Source of the DNA: Pinus tabuliformis
Lineage: Eukaryota; Streptophyta; Pinopsida; Pinales; Pinaceae
Length of the DNA: 64,000 bases
NCBI GenBank assembly: GCA_031772625.1
Contig: CM062813.1
Coordinates: 689,822,420-689,886,419 of the forward strand
Direction: 5' to 3'
Shown here: piece after piece, positions 63,931 to 64,000 of the stretch
Numbering within the stretch: the first letter of the stretch is position 1
Layout of the letters: every line of letters begins with the position of its first letter
The notes under the pieces: model-generated
Database searches by the model: none
What the model was told of the DNA's origin: nothing
The model's input: only the letters and a program-made list of their open reading frames with translations
Position numbers and translations under genes: made by a program

Positions 63931-64000
63931 CTGCCGCTTATCGAGATGCCCCCTACTCTGATCGTCTTATGCAACTGCACTGCTGATCCAGGTTCCTTGG

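Larger units (their letters stand above)
61206..64000 (-). mobile_element. Non-autonomous (pol-less) copia element, runs off the window
   Basis: On the minus strand: gag (63811-62945), about 0.66 kb of noncoding sequence, polypurine tract (near 62270-62281), and 3' LTR (62269-61206). There is no protease, integrase, RT or RNase H between gag and the tract. The 5' LTR would lie beyond 64000. The insertion point is in PLE unit 2 after GTACC (61201-61205), the candidate target duplication. Confidence 0.8.

Overview
The window looks like intergenic DNA of a large seed-plant nuclear genome, most likely a conifer. It is AT-rich and I found no cellular host gene. Nearly everything is nested, decayed retroelements: Ty1/copia, Ty3/gypsy, plant L1-type LINEs and Penelope-like elements (PLEs) with a GIY-YIG endonuclease. 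PLEs of this kind are known from conifers, so the combination points there, but the host assignment is an inference.

Layout. 1-10028: remnants of minus-strand LTR elements: an unrecognised ORF relic, an LTR (1117-2263) with polypurine tract, a degenerate copia gag (about 4140-4985), a coiled-coil ORF relic (about 6430-7669) and two clusters of short degenerate repeats. 10029-24603: a direct tandem duplication of a unit of about 4.85 kb (copy A 10029-14850, copy B 14851-24603). Copy B carries a young Ty1/copia element (15429-20307, target duplication GAGTG). 21129-42515: a minus-strand Ty3/gypsy element whose integrase is split by a Penelope-like inverted-repeat element (25638-36823, 11-bp target duplication). 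Both outward-facing arms of that element contain hammerhead-ribozyme motifs. Two L1-type retroposons sit inside it: a 6.8-kb LINE (26879-33718) and a shorter ORF1-only element (33912-36302) whose intact ORF contains a 76-residue ubiquitin-like domain ending in LRLRGG.

42516-61205: a tandem array of three PLE units inserted in the gypsy 5' LTR. The middle unit is split by an 11.7-kb plus-strand Ty3/gypsy element (45428-57151, target duplication ATCCT). The last unit is cut by a minus-strand, pol-less copia element (61206-64000, running off the window).

Relative history from nesting: minus gypsy first; then the inverted-repeat PLE and the PLE array inside it; then the two L1-type retroposons, the plus gypsy and the terminal copia. 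The tandem duplication preceded the copia insertion into copy B. Many premature stops sit where C-to-T change in a CAG, CGA or CTGG context explains them, which fits deamination of methylated CG/CHG sites. The best candidates for something new are the ubiquitin-like ORF1 element, the ribozyme-bearing foldback element, the second capsid-like domain between protease and RT in the plus gypsy, and the RNase H upstream of RT in the minus gypsy.
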